Assembly: GCA_016789025.1 (NCBI GenBank)
Contig: JAEURC010000050.1
Span: 81,105-145,104 of the forward strand
Source of the DNA: Anaerolineales bacterium
GTDB taxonomy: Bacteria; Chloroflexota; Anaerolineae; Anaerolineales; Villigracilaceae
DNA length: 64,000 nucleotides
Direction of reading: 5' to 3'
Shown: positions 1-8,075 of the stretch, piece by piece
Layout: each line of letters opens with the position of its first letter
How positions within the stretch are numbered: position 1 is the first letter of the stretch
Notes under the pieces: model-generated
Seen by the model: the letters and a program-made list of their open reading frames with translations, nothing else
The model's database searches: none
What the model was told of the DNA's origin: nothing
Program-made: the position numbers and the translations under genes

Positions 1-306
1 GCCGTGCAGGTCGAGTGAAGGCTGGCAGACGAGAAAACGGACTCCGATCTCACGCGCCTGCTCGATGAAGAATTTCAACTCCTTGCCGCCGCCTCCCTTG
101 CGCGGGATGATGATTCTTTCTCCGTTATCTTTTGCCACACACTGCGGACCGTTCATGGTGAAGTAAATGCACACTTCATTGTCCATCGCCGCGCCCGCGG
201 TGGCAAGGAAGAAGGGAGTCGCCGTCCGTTCGGGATCGTTCTCGCCGTGCGTTTGCACATACAGAATCTTTTTTACATCGGGTTCGTTGGTTTTCCACAC
301 GCTCAT
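1..306 (-). CDS. DsrE-like sulfur-relay protein (partial, C-terminus off the window)
   Basis: The reading frame is open from an ATG at 306 to the window edge (102 codons seen), with a GGAG ribosome site about 10 bases upstream of the ATG. The product starts MSVWKTNEPDVKKILYVQTH and contains the alpha/beta segments and glycine-rich loop (KGGGGKELKFF) seen in small DsrE/DsrF-fold proteins, with Cys residues near VCIYF and at LVCQPS. Such proteins hold or pass sulfane sulfur in the cytoplasm. It sits upstream of a DsrE2-like gene and tusA on the opposite side of the same short block, which supports a sulfur-transfer role. The family is assigned by fold pattern and context; the C-terminal end is not visible. 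Confidence 0.7.
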   Translation of the reverse strand, partial: MSVWKTNEPDVKKILYVQTHGENDPERTATPFFLATAGAAMDNEVCIYFTMNGPQCVAKDNGERIIIPRKGGGGKELKFFIEQAREIGVRFLVCQPSLDLHG

Positions 307-364
307 GGTTGGGACTCTCCAAAAAAATATGGCTCATCTCTAAAGAATGTGCAATATTGCTGAC

Positions 365-396
365 GCGTAACGGAGGTTAGAGAACGTCCGCTACGC
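365..396. repeat. AGAG-loop hairpin repeat, single degenerate copy
   Basis: GCGTAACGGAGGTT (365-378), loop AGAG, AACGTCCGCTACGC (383-396): 12 of 14 stem positions pair. It matches the copy at 60807-60834, except that one C-to-G change (position 375) and one other break two stem pairs. It lies in the 136 bp gap between the DsrE-like and DsrE2-like genes. Confidence 0.65.
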
Positions 397-442
397 GCCA
401 TGCGGTTGTGGAAGAGACGCTCTTCAGCGTCGGATACCGCAA

Positions 443-967
443 CTATATGAATAACTGCACTTCCGCGTCCGCCGCGTATTCGAGGAAGGTTGCCGCGCCA
501 CCGATCTCGCATTCTTTGATGAAATCTTCGCGCTTGAAGCCGAAGACATCCATCGTCATCTGACAGCCGATCATGCGCACATCGAGATCAATACACATAT
601 CGCGCAGTTCGGGGATGGAAGCGACGCCCTTGTTCTTGAATGTCTGCTTCATCAAGGTGGTTGCAAGAGTCTCGAAGCCCGGCACGTTTGCCATCAAAAT
701 ATTCGGCATAGGCCAGGCAATATTTTGGAAGCCCTCAGGACCAAAGGGCATCTTCATCGGCATGGCGGGATTGCCCAATGGTGAGACCGAAGCCGTGAGG
801 TCCGGTTTGAGAAGCGTGAGCCCATAGAAGGTAAAGAAAATGCCCACCTCCCAGCCCATCGCGCCTGCCGCAGAGGCGAGAATGAACGGAGGGTAAGCCC
901 AGTCTAAGGTCCCTTTTGAAGCGATGAGGGCGAGTCGCTTCGGGGCATTCGGATCGGATTTCGACAT
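443..967 (-). CDS. DsrE2-like (DsrE/DsrF/DrsH-family) protein
   Basis: A 174-residue protein with GGAGG five bases before its ATG. The N-terminal strand (RLALIASKGTLDWAYPP), the amphipathic helix with FFTFYGL, and a conserved Cys at about residue 135 in the motif MIGCQMTMDVFG match the DsrE2/peroxiredoxin-like group. In sulfur-oxidising and other bacteria these proteins work with TusA and rhodaneses to carry persulfides, often at the membrane. The direct neighbours are a second DsrE-like gene and tusA, all on the minus strand, so the three are probably one transcription unit. The Pro/Met-rich insert around residues 64-96 is usual for DsrE2. Substrate and partner are inferred. Confidence 0.8.
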   Translation of the reverse strand: MSKSDPNAPKRLALIASKGTLDWAYPPFILASAAGAMGWEVGIFFTFYGLTLLKPDLTASVSPLGNPAMPMKMPFGPEGFQNIAWPMPNILMANVPGFETLATTLMKQTFKNKGVASIPELRDMCIDLDVRMIGCQMTMDVFGFKREDFIKECEIGGAATFLEYAADAEVQLFI

Positions 968-1040
968 GTCAGCCTCCTTTGGCTTTCATCTATGAAAAAT
1001 GCCTGGCGGGCGTGAGAGAACGCCTGCGCAAGTCTCAAGA

Positions 1041-1280
1041 TTATTTCATTCGTTTGATGTAGAAAACAAATTTGCCGTCCTCCTGCATTGAGCGCAGTAA
1101 TTCATTCCCTGTCTGGCGGCTCCAGGCTTCCATATCGGGCGGCGCGCCTGGGTCGGTGGCGATCATCTTCAATACCTGTCCTATCTCCATCGCCTTGATC
1201 GCCTTGGATGTTTTCACCACAGGTATGGGGCAAAGCATCCCTGAACAATCGAGAACTTGATCTTCTTTAATCACATCCAT
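1041..1280 (-). CDS. tusA: TusA-family sulfurtransferase
   Basis: I place the start at the ATG at 1280 (79 residues), because AGGAGACTGCG precedes it directly; a longer version starting with GTG at 1301 would bury this ribosome site. The product has the TusA core: LDCSGMLCPIP with the acceptor Cys of the CPxP motif at residue 17, then a KAIKAMEIGQVLKMIATDPGA strand-helix-strand and a C-terminal FYIKR strand. TusA proteins carry a persulfide on this Cys and hand it to DsrE-type partners, tRNA thiolation enzymes or molybdenum-cofactor enzymes. It is first in the minus-strand DsrE block and divergent from the two-component pair at 1394. Confidence 0.9.
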   Translation of the reverse strand: MDVIKEDQVLDCSGMLCPIPVVKTSKAIKAMEIGQVLKMIATDPGAPPDMEAWSRQTGNELLRSMQEDGKFVFYIKRMK

Positions 1281-1310
1281 CGCAGTCTCCTTTATTGCCA
1301 CGATGATAAC

Positions 1311-1344
1311 CTCGCTAGCGGGTTCGCGCCATCCCGTTAACGAG
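1311..1344. promoter_or_regulatory. Inverted repeat between tusA and the sensor-kinase gene
   Basis: CTCGCTAGCGGG (1311-1322) and CCCGTTAACGAG (1333-1344) pair at 10 of 12 positions around a 10-base centre. A perfect 14 bp palindrome CCCCCGCGCGGGGG follows at 1357-1370. Both lie in the 113 bp divergent gap, so they could be operators or a transcript hairpin for either gene. A TATAAT at 1379-1384 lies only ten bases before the kinase ATG, which has no visible Shine-Dalgarno sequence; the kinase mRNA may be leaderless. No factor is known for these sites. Confidence 0.45.
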
Positions 1345-1393
1345 TGAACCGCGCCTCCCCCGCGCGGGGGATTGAGAATATAATCTCCATATC

Positions 1394-3142
1394 ATGACAA
1401 GGATTAAGATGCTCTTCCACTCGTACCGCATCTTCCCGTTCCTCGTGTTCTTTCGCTGGGCTTCGCTCATCCCCGCGCTGCTGATCCTAATTCAAAGAGG
1501 ACAGAGCGAGTCGCATTCGGCCTTTCCACCGCTATGGACTTTTCTACTAGTTGTCTTTGTCAATCTAATCATCACCATCTTCGATCGTTCGCTAAACAGG
1601 CTTGTCACAGAGCAACCGTTCGTCATCGGCATTGATCTGCTTTTCTGCGCGCTCGTTCTGGCAATCAGCGGCGGCTCGCGTAGTCCCTATTATTTATACA
1701 CACTCAGCCCGTTATTGGCAGGCGCGTTCTTTTTTCAGGTGCGTGGAGCGCTCGGAGCGGCGGCATTTTTTACGCCTCTCTATTTTGCCGCCGATGTCAT
1801 CACACGCCGACTAACCGACTCGGGACCTTCTGAAAGCGCTACGCTCATCACGCAACTGGCAGGCATCTGGTTGATCTCGGCTTTATTTGCCTATCCAGCG
1901 GTTTTGCTCAGCGCGATTGATCATGCCCGCGACGAACTATCCGCCGCGCGCGATGAACTTGCGGAAAAGCATGAAAACCTTGCCGTTGCTCACCGCCAAC
2001 TAAAGGTCATTCACGACCTGACCGTTCTGCTTCAAGCCGCTCCCGATTTAATCTCTGTGCAACAACGAGTCCTTGGCGCGGTGACAACCGGATTGGGCTT
2101 CCGTAGAGCGGTTGTTGGCGTGGTTGACCCTGCTCGCGAAGAAATGGGCGGGTGGATGCTATCTCCCGTTAATTCATCCTTTCCATCCATTGATCCCCTC
2201 CCGCTCAAATCCGAAAACGGCGAGATCTTCAAGGCGTTGTTGGATCGAAAATCGTTTACAACGAATGCGGACAGCGAAATACTGATCAATCAAACTGCGC
2301 TGAATTCTTGGCTGAAAACCTGTCAATGGTACGTTTACCCGCTCTCACTGCGCGAGCACGCGGTTGGGATTTTATTGGTGGAATTGGATAAGGGAACGGA
2401 ATTGACGCGCCAACGCGAGGAGGTTATCACCATGGTTGCGAATCAAGCCGCCCTTGCGCTTGGTACGACCATCTTGTGCATTGACCGCGCCCGACGCCTC
2501 GCCGTCGAGACCGAACGTAACCGCATCGCGCGCGATATCCATGATACGGTTGCGCAATCGCTCTTCGGCATCGTTTATTCGCTCGATGCGTGCGTAACCA
2601 TGCTCCCGCAAAAAGCGGACGATGTAAAGAAGGAACTAATCGAATTGCGCGCGCTCGCAAACAGCGCGCATGAAGAAGTGCGCCGTTCCATCTTTAACTT
2701 GTGGCCCTCTGCGTTGACCATTGAATTGTTCATGGCTGACCTTTCGAACTATATCAGCAGTTGCTGTCGTCCGCGTTCGTTCAGCATTATCTTCAACCAT
2801 CACGGCGATTTCAATTCCCTGCCCCCGGGTTTGCGCCGCGCGATCTATCGAATGGCGCAGGAGGCTTTGGCAAATTCTGCGCGGTATTCGGGAGCAGACT
2901 CGGCGCGTCTATGCCTGACAATTGCCGGCCGCGAAGTGTTCCTCGATATTTCTGATCAAGGCAAAGGATTTGACCCAACCATAGCATTGTCGCGCAGTCA
3001 GAGCCGCGAACATTTTGGCTTGCACGGCATGCAAGAGCGAGCCCGCGCGTTAGGCGGCGATTGCGAGATCGCCAGCCAGCCGAACAAAGGCGCGCGCATC
3101 ATGATCAACCTGCCCATCAACGGATATGATCAGCATGACTGA
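1394..3142 (+). CDS. NarL-type membrane sensor histidine kinase with GAF-like domain
   Basis: A 582-residue kinase. Residues about 12-175 hold six or so hydrophobic segments forming a membrane sensor of unknown ligand. Residues 176-205 look like a signalling coiled coil and residues about 207-360 a GAF-like domain. The HisKA_3 box reads ERNRIARDIHDTVAQSL with the phospho-acceptor His at about 383. The ATPase domain shows MAQEALANSARYS, DQGKGFDP and GLHGMQERARALGG. It phosphorylates the regulator encoded next to it, whose start overlaps this gene by 17 bases. Adjacency to the sulfur-relay block hints at redox or sulfur sensing, but nothing in the sequence proves it. Confidence 0.9.
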   Translation: MTRIKMLFHSYRIFPFLVFFRWASLIPALLILIQRGQSESHSAFPPLWTFLLVVFVNLIITIFDRSLNRLVTEQPFVIGIDLLFCALVLAISGGSRSPYYLYTLSPLLAGAFFFQVRGALGAAAFFTPLYFAADVITRRLTDSGPSESATLITQLAGIWLISALFAYPAVLLSAIDHARDELSAARDELAEKHENLAVAHRQLKVIHDLTVLLQAAPDLISVQQRVLGAVTTGLGFRRAVVGVVDPAREEMGGWMLSPVNSSFPSIDPLPLKSENGEIFKALLDRKSFTTNADSEILINQTALNSWLKTCQWYVYPLSLREHAVGILLVELDKGTELTRQREEVITMVANQAALALGTTILCIDRARRLAVETERNRIARDIHDTVAQSLFGIVYSLDACVTMLPQKADDVKKELIELRALANSAHEEVRRSIFNLWPSALTIELFMADLSNYISSCCRPRSFSIIFNHHGDFNSLPPGLRRAIYRMAQEALANSARYSGADSARLCLTIAGREVFLDISDQGKGFDPTIALSRSQSREHFGLHGMQERARALGGDCEIASQPNKGARIMINLPINGYDQHD

Positions 3143-3779
3143 CCCGATCCGCATCCTCATCGTGGACGATCACGCCGTTGTCCGCAAAGGGTTGGCGATG
3201 GTACTTCGTTTGGAACCAGATCTGGATGTGGTGGGCGAAGCGGAGAATGGACGAGTCGGTTTGGAAGCCGCGCTAAGCCTCCATCCTGATATCGCTCTTG
3301 TGGATCTGGTTATGCCTGAAATGGATGGGCAGACGATGGCGCTCGCGTTACGAAAATCGGATCCAAAAATGAAGATCATGATGTTGACCGGCACAGAAGT
3401 GGATGACCGTGTGTTCGACCTCCTCTCTGTTGGTATCGAAGGCTATGTGTTCAAAAATATCGAACCCGCCGAACTGGTGCGCGCCATCCATGCGGTGGTA
3501 AATGGGGAGGCATACCTGCATCCCGCCGTCATGAAAAAAGTATTGGGGAAAATTCAGCCGCAGAGCGCGCCGTTTGTTTTACTTACACCGCGCGAAATGG
3601 AAATTCTTGATTGGATGGCGACCCCCAACACGTATAAGCAAATTGCCGTTCAATTGGGCGTCAGCGAGGAAACAGTGCGCAGTCACGCCAAGAACATCCT
3701 CGAAAAGATGAAACAGCCTAACCGCGCTCAGGCTGTGCTTTCCGCTATGAAAATGAAGTTGCTCAAGTTGAACGGGTAG
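3126..3779 (+). CDS. NarL/FixJ-family response regulator
   Basis: A 217-residue regulator with a receiver domain (acidic pair in LIVDDH, phospho-acceptor Asp about 60 in ALVDLVMPEMDG, Thr/Lys switch residues in MMLTGTE and GYVFKN) and a C-terminal LuxR-type helix-turn-helix (LTPREMEILDWMATPNTYKQ, then VSEETVRSHAKNILEKM). The gene begins inside the kinase gene (ATG at 3126, or three codons later at 3135), so the pair is translationally coupled. Phosphorylation by the upstream kinase should allow dimer binding to target promoters. Targets are not shown by the sequence. Confidence 0.92.
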   Translation: MISMTDPIRILIVDDHAVVRKGLAMVLRLEPDLDVVGEAENGRVGLEAALSLHPDIALVDLVMPEMDGQTMALALRKSDPKMKIMMLTGTEVDDRVFDLLSVGIEGYVFKNIEPAELVRAIHAVVNGEAYLHPAVMKKVLGKIQPQSAPFVLLTPREMEILDWMATPNTYKQIAVQLGVSEETVRSHAKNILEKMKQPNRAQAVLSAMKMKLLKLNG

Positions 3780-3780
3780 C

Positions 3781-4010
3781 CTAGATACTTACCCTACCAT
3801 CCGCTTCGGACGAACACGAAGCCTGCAACGCCTTCGCCAGATGCGCGGATTGAATCCCCTCGCTCCCCGCCAAATCCGCTATTGTGCGGGCCAGCTTCAA
3901 ACTGTAATGCTATGCTTGCGCCGACAGATTCATTTGGCTCAGGCGTAGCACAATGTCGCTGCGCGCATCAAGCCCTGACCTTTAACTTTTTGGGGAAATT
4001 TATCTTGCGC
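3781..4010 (-). pseudogene. Remnant of comM/yifB Mg-chelatase-like ATPase (C-terminal end)
   Basis: Read on the minus strand, one frame ends ...GQGLMRAAT and then a shifted frame continues LSQMNLSAQA, a TAG stop, HYSLKLARTIADLAGSEG and IQSAHLAKALQAS. This is the C-terminal signature of ComM/YifB (family form: LMRAA..QMxLSARAYHRxLKxARTIADLAG), broken by one frameshift and by a stop where the family has Tyr. The N-terminal ATPase part is absent. It is a decayed gene with no expected product. Its place downstream of the response regulator and next to another broken fragment marks 3.8-4.3 kb as a region of gene loss. Confidence 0.8.
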
Positions 4011-4012
4011 AA

Positions 4013-4290
4013 TTACTTCAAGATCGCATCCACCACTTCTTCCAACGATTGACATGGTGTGCCTGCCTGAATGTGCTGCTGTTGTTTCGCGCATAACTCT
4101 TCCGCGCGCTGGCGGGTCTCTTGAGTCGCTGAGGGGTGGGAGAGGATGAGGTTCAGCCACCCAGCCGCACGGTTGGGAGAGAGGCGGGATTCGAGTTGGG
4201 CGAGTCCCACGAGGTTCATCAACATTAGCAGGGCGGAGTTGATTCGGCTTCGTCGCCTGAGAAAAAGGTCGCGTCGGCGAGATTTTCATC
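4013..4290 (-). pseudogene. Remnant of an unidentified gene
   Basis: The last 70 codons (4225 down to 4013) are open and look coding: LVGLAQLESRLSPNRAAGWL, then SHPSATQETRQRAEELCAK, ending SLEEVVDAILK. Upstream the coding look moves to another frame (NDENLADATFFSGDEAE, then a stop), which suggests a frameshift in a once longer gene. No start with a ribosome site fits the open part. I do not recognise the family. It abuts the comM remnant. A genuine 70-residue gene starting at the ATG at 4225 is possible but less likely. Confidence 0.4.
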
Positions 4291-4305
4291 ATTTGGCAAC
4301 CTGTT

Positions 4306-4977
4306 TCACTTGAAAGATTCCATTAACAACCCCATTCCCATAAAAATGACCCCAAAATTTTTGATGACCATGCTGAGGATGAAGATGGTCAACACCGTAG
4401 TGGAAACATGATTCATGAAATATATTTTTGCGGGCATGCCGATCAACATGGCAACAAGGACGATCACCCCGCCCGCAATGCCGTAAGGGTTTCGCAGGCT
4501 GAGGAACAGTATTGTCAGGGCAGTTGAGAATCCGAAGCCGCCGATCAGTCCGCCAAAGAGTGCGCCAAGCCCTTTTAGAAAACCTGCTTGTGTTAATGCG
4601 GCGTAATTTTGGATCGTCGAATGTATTTGGATATGATTGGCAAAGTTGATGGTGACGTAACTCCAAAATATCCTTTCCGATATGTACAGGATGCCGATGA
4701 CCATGGCAATCAGTGCAATGGTCTTGTGGTGTTTTAGCCAACTTCCGTAGAGTCCCACGGTCAGCATGGTGATGGAGAGGATCAGCAAAGGTTCTCCGAA
4801 ATAGCCGGCGATCGTGTACGGCGCGCCGTAGATCGGCGCTGGATTCAAAGCATACTTTCTGGACTGGAGGGAAGAGATAAACCAATCCCCGATCCCATGC
4901 ATATCAGATACCAAAGTGGCGACGGTTGCCAAAAAGAACGCTCCCAGCGCGCCGATGAACATCAGTTTGTTTTCCAT
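4306..4977 (-). CDS. Multi-pass membrane protein of unknown function
   Basis: A 223-residue very hydrophobic protein with AAGGGAT before its ATG. About six or seven membrane helices can be drawn (first at residues 5-25, last at about 195-218), with a short charged loop SSLQSRKYALNPAPIYGAP after helix one. No catalytic motif is visible and I do not recognise the family. It is the most distal gene of a minus-strand run of small membrane and lipoprotein genes (from 9137 down to 4306), most of which have their own ribosome sites. Confidence 0.7.
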   Translation of the reverse strand: MENKLMFIGALGAFFLATVATLVSDMHGIGDWFISSLQSRKYALNPAPIYGAPYTIAGYFGEPLLILSITMLTVGLYGSWLKHHKTIALIAMVIGILYISERIFWSYVTINFANHIQIHSTIQNYAALTQAGFLKGLGALFGGLIGGFGFSTALTILFLSLRNPYGIAGGVIVLVAMLIGMPAKIYFMNHVSTTVLTIFILSMVIKNFGVIFMGMGLLMESFK

Positions 4978-5008
4978 GTGAAATCCCTTTTGGCTGGATT
5001 AGAATGTT

Positions 5009-5431
5009 TTACGATGCCATAATGTAGAGTGAAATCATGTAACATAGATTTATTAGCATGAACGCCGATAACATCCCGTATTGAAGAAGGGGAGTGATTG
5101 AACCTTGTGGATAAACGAGTTGCAATACCAATCTAGTCAGCCATAAAATACAAGTTGCCGCCAGCATGACAATGATTGAATAGCGATTTGCTCTGTCTCC
5201 ATAGATGAACAGCATATTCAAAATTCCAAACAAAACCAGGGATAACGAAAAGAACACATTGATCGCCCGAACGGCAACGATCAACTCTGTTGCCTTGGGA
5301 TCAATGTAGGAATACCAATTCCACGCTTTGGGCACAAAAAAGTGCCAGATACCAAAGCCAATCGAAGCGCTACTGCCAATCGTCACCAAAATTTTAACAA
5401 GTGAGTACATGGTCACACCGCTTGGAAACAC
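5009..5431 (-). CDS. Small membrane protein, unknown
   Basis: Up to 140 residues with four hydrophobic segments, at about residues 12-30, 48-72, 82-105 and 115-138 (WHFFVPKAWNWYSYIDPKA between the first two). The WHFFVPK..W.WY.Y segment looks conserved but I cannot name the family. The start is uncertain: the ATG at 5431 has GGAG 14 bases upstream, while an ATG seven codons later (MYSLVKIL) would give a signal-anchor-like N-terminus. It lies 31 bases upstream of the next membrane gene. Confidence 0.65.
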   Translation of the reverse strand: MFPSGVTMYSLVKILVTIGSSASIGFGIWHFFVPKAWNWYSYIDPKATELIVAVRAINVFFSLSLVLFGILNMLFIYGDRANRYSIIVMLAATCILWLTRLVLQLVYPQGSITPLLQYGMLSAFMLINLCYMISLYIMAS

Positions 5432-5493
5432 ATCGAGTACATTTCCGAACTCCCTGCTATGGGAGAATTCGGAAATCTGGTCTCTTTTGATCG

Positions 5494-6075
5494 TTATTCT
5501 TCAACTTCGATGCGTTCCACCAGAATCTGTGAGCCGTTGTAGTCGGGCACGTTGCTCACTAAAGTTCCATAAAGATGTACGACCTTGCCGCTGTCGCGCA
5601 ATCTTTCGATCTGGGACTTTACTGCCGGGTCCATTGCATCGATCCCAAAGTAGATAGCCTGCCCCAAGTCCTGCCGCTCGAAGTAGTCGTCATACTGCGC
5701 GCCGGGATCCGTGCTCTTGATAACGCCCCACCAGTCAGCGATCGATTCCGTGGTGCCTGGCGGTATGTAACCGCCCGAGGCTTGTTCTTCTGTGCTGCCA
5801 CTTCCTCCCGGTCCGTCGCTGTTTGCGTCCGTGGTAGCCTCAATGACAGCCGGACCGCACTCTCCACGGTAATAAGCCCACTCGTCACAGGCGCTACCAT
5901 CGGGAAAGAGGCATACTCCGCTTTGACTACCATCGGCGGTGGTCACAATTTCGAGTTTGCCGCCGTTCTGTTCACAGTAAACTGAAGCGGGGTTTGGCAA
6001 CCCGACCTGAGTCTGAGGCGCTGAACAGGCTGTCAGCGTTATCAAAATTATTGTGAACACAATGATCTTTTTCAT
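5494..6075 (-). CDS. Lipoprotein with DUF333-like domain
   Basis: A 193-residue secreted lipoprotein: signal peptide MKKIIVFTIILITLTAC with lipobox Cys at 17, then NPASVYCEQNGGKLEIV..GVCLFPDGSACDEWAYYRGEC, the four-Cys pattern of DUF333 domains, also seen in heat-shock protein HslJ and hemolysin-like lipoproteins. A Gly/Ser/Glu linker follows, and a C-terminal part (residues about 110-193; KVVHLYGTLVSNVPDYNGSQ) looks like a small OB-type beta fold. AGGAG precedes the ATG. It probably sits on the outer face of the membrane; the function is unknown. Confidence 0.75.
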   Translation of the reverse strand: MKKIIVFTIILITLTACSAPQTQVGLPNPASVYCEQNGGKLEIVTTADGSQSGVCLFPDGSACDEWAYYRGECGPAVIEATTDANSDGPGGSGSTEEQASGGYIPPGTTESIADWWGVIKSTDPGAQYDDYFERQDLGQAIYFGIDAMDPAVKSQIERLRDSGKVVHLYGTLVSNVPDYNGSQILVERIEVEE

Positions 6076-6087
6076 TTTTTCTCCTTT

Positions 6088-6774
6088 TTACCTAACGGCG
6101 GCATGCACCAGCGCCGAAGGCGTGCGGCAGCCGACAATGGCAGGCGCTTCGTGAATCAACTCATCGTTCTCAAGCGCCTCGACCATGAATAAGGCGTAGT
6201 CCACGCGGCGGGTGAGGTTGCTGGTGAGGATGGGATCGCCCACATGGCGACTCCACACGGGCAGACCCTGACTTTCGCCCTCTTCAAGATCGCTCCCGCG
6301 CACGACTGTCCAGCGGGTGTCGCTGGCGAAAATTCGACGGCACGCTTCCACCTGGTCGTCCAAATCCACAAAGGGAATGATCCGCGTAAGCCAGCGGGCG
6401 ATCTTTTCCTCTCTTTGCAAGGACGCGGGATACACATCCCTGCCATCGCGCGAGATATGCCAGCCGCAGGAAAAAATGAGACGCGCTCCCGCAGGCGCAA
6501 AATCCAGCACGGCTTGGGCTGTGCCAGTGGAGTAATGCTGATTGCCCCAGGGAACCAAGACGGTGAGTACTCCATCACACCCCGCGACAGCCTTCTTGAT
6601 AATTTCGCGGTCATTCGTCGCGCCGGGGATGAGGGAGATGCGTCCCTTGAACGCGTCGAGTTTGCTCATGCTTCGTTCCCGACAAACGCCAACCACTTCG
6701 TAGCCCCGATCCAGCGCGTGTTGCACCATGTACCTGCCAAGTTTTCCTGACGCTCCAATAATGCAGATTTTCAT
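6088..6774 (-). CDS. NmrA-like atypical SDR, NAD(P)-binding protein
   Basis: A 228-residue protein with the Rossmann start MKICIIGASGKLGRYMVQHA (GxxGxxG) and NADP-type Arg residues after strand two (GVCRERS). It lacks the classical YxxxK pair, as atypical NmrA/BVR-type SDRs do. The segment DDQVEACRRIFASDTRWTVV is typical of these proteins, where the region after strand five selects the partner. Some members are redox sensors and others reductases; I cannot tell which. The ribosome site AAAGGAG is well placed. It lies 12 bases upstream of the lipoprotein gene, so co-transcription is likely. Confidence 0.8.
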   Translation of the reverse strand: MKICIIGASGKLGRYMVQHALDRGYEVVGVCRERSMSKLDAFKGRISLIPGATNDREIIKKAVAGCDGVLTVLVPWGNQHYSTGTAQAVLDFAPAGARLIFSCGWHISRDGRDVYPASLQREEKIARWLTRIIPFVDLDDQVEACRRIFASDTRWTVVRGSDLEEGESQGLPVWSRHVGDPILTSNLTRRVDYALFMVEALENDELIHEAPAIVGCRTPSALVHAAVR

Positions 6775-6798
6775 TTTGTTCTCCTTTATTTACAAGAA

Positions 6799-6852
6799 CG
6801 TCCCGAAGGTTTTCCGAAAAGACAGGTTGTTTGCACAATAGCCTTCGGGACG
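6799..6852. repeat. Perfect 11 bp inverted repeat between two genes
   Basis: CGTCCCGAAGG (6799-6809) and CCTTCGGGACG (6842-6852) are perfect inverted copies around a 32-base loop, just past the stop of the membrane-protein gene at 6870. No T-run follows on the minus strand, so it looks more like an mRNA-stabilising or processing hairpin than a terminator. Confidence 0.55.
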
Positions 6853-6869
6853 GTTTCAATATCTGGCAT

Positions 6870-7529
6870 TTACGCTGTCTTGCCCGAGTTGTTGCGCAAA
6901 AGCACGATCCCTAGCCAGAGGAACCACACGATCTGGAGTAGCCCGAAGACGACGCCAACATCCGCAAGCGATGGCACAACCGAGATGAGTCCCGCGAAAG
7001 CGACCACAAATCCGAGCCAGTTGAGCGGCTTGGGAAGCGTATTCGTTCGAGAAGCAGCCCAACTCACAAGCAGGAGCCATAACCCGCCCAGCAGTTCTCC
7101 ACCCGCTCCACCCAAGCCCTGGGCTGTCGTTTCGAGCGCCTGCCATGCCCACACGGCTTGAGGCGGATCAACGGCATACAATCCAACAACCGCTTTCATT
7201 CCATAGTTGAACACCATGCTGCTTGCCAAAAGAAGACAAGCCCAGATGATGGCGATGGCAGTCGCGACTTGAGCCATCATCGGCGCTCCAACTTTCAAGC
7301 GGTGGTAGAGAGCCAATCCCAACACAACCAGGCCAAGCGCAACAAACTCATAGACAATCACGTGCATCGCGAACATGCTCGTGTAGTTATCCCTGAGTAA
7401 AATGACCTTTTCGGTGGGGTCAACAACAGCGGGATAGTTAACTACGACAAGGAAGTAGGGTATTGCTACAATGTATGCCACAGCCATATACAAGGCGGAA
7501 AAGCCGCCGACTTTTTGCAAGGTTTTCAT
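6870..7529 (-). CDS. Membrane protein, DUF4386-like
   Basis: A 219-residue protein with about six or seven hydrophobic helices. The N-terminus KVGGFSALYMAVAYIVAIPY, the luminal loop with DPTEKVILLRDNY, and the C-terminal VWFLWLGIVLLR fit the general layout of DUF4386-type membrane proteins, but this is a resemblance only. AAAGGAG lies six bases before the ATG. It belongs to the run of small membrane genes; no catalytic residues are apparent. Confidence 0.65.
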   Translation of the reverse strand: MKTLQKVGGFSALYMAVAYIVAIPYFLVVVNYPAVVDPTEKVILLRDNYTSMFAMHVIVYEFVALGLVVLGLALYHRLKVGAPMMAQVATAIAIIWACLLLASSMVFNYGMKAVVGLYAVDPPQAVWAWQALETTAQGLGGAGGELLGGLWLLLVSWAASRTNTLPKPLNWLGFVVAFAGLISVVPSLADVGVVFGLLQIVWFLWLGIVLLRNNSGKTA

Positions 7530-7577
7530 GTTTATCTCCTTTTATATTGAATGGATTACTATTGCCGCGCAAAGCCC

Positions 7578-7593
7578 GACGTTAGAGAACGTC
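7578..7593. repeat. AGAG-loop hairpin repeat, single copy
   Basis: GACGTT-AGAG-AACGTC forms a 6 bp stem with the same AGAG loop as the copies at 365-396, 59642-59665 and 60807-60830. It lies in the 71-base gap between two membrane-protein genes. Confidence 0.6.
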
Positions 7594-7600
7594 TCTTAGG

Positions 7601-8014
7601 CTACATTGCTTCGACATTGCGCCAGGTCCATGCAAACCCGATGATCAGCAACAGGCAGAGGGTCTCGACCGTGGCGATGAAAATGTAATGGGGATAGGAC
7701 GCCATGCCACCCCAGATATAGGCAATGGTGAATATGCCCGCAATGATGTTGATCCAGCGATTCACTCCGTACTTCAATACGCGGGAAAGGATGATCATTG
7801 CAACTGGAATCTCCATCATGATCGCGCCGACCAGCATCAATTGAGGGATCGGGGCGCCGGTGTTGGCTGAGGTTTTCGCCACTTCATCGAATGCCCCAGG
7901 GATATGTAATGAAAGAATATCCGCATAAGCCATATTAATCATGACAACGACCCACAGGGTTGAGAGCAGGACTTTCGTATCGATCTTTTTTGTAGAGGTT
8001 GTGTTTATGTTCAT
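7601..8014 (-). CDS. Four-helix membrane protein, DUF6326-like
   Basis: The start at the ATG at 8014 (137 residues) has AGGAG six bases upstream; a longer reading would enter the neighbouring gene. Four membrane helices are visible, with the segment LWVVVMINMAYADILSLHIP at the first helix, which resembles DUF6326 proteins, and helices near residues 64-83, 91-107 and 112-130. No enzyme motif is seen. It follows the 185-residue membrane gene by 61 bases and is likely in the same transcript. Confidence 0.7.
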   Translation of the reverse strand: MNINTTSTKKIDTKVLLSTLWVVVMINMAYADILSLHIPGAFDEVAKTSANTGAPIPQLMLVGAIMMEIPVAMIILSRVLKYGVNRWINIIAGIFTIAYIWGGMASYPHYIFIATVETLCLLLIIGFAWTWRNVEAM

Positions 8015-8075
8015 TTTTTTCTCCTTTTTTGAATCAAGATGAATGACTTGATATAACTGACGCAGAATCCGATCA

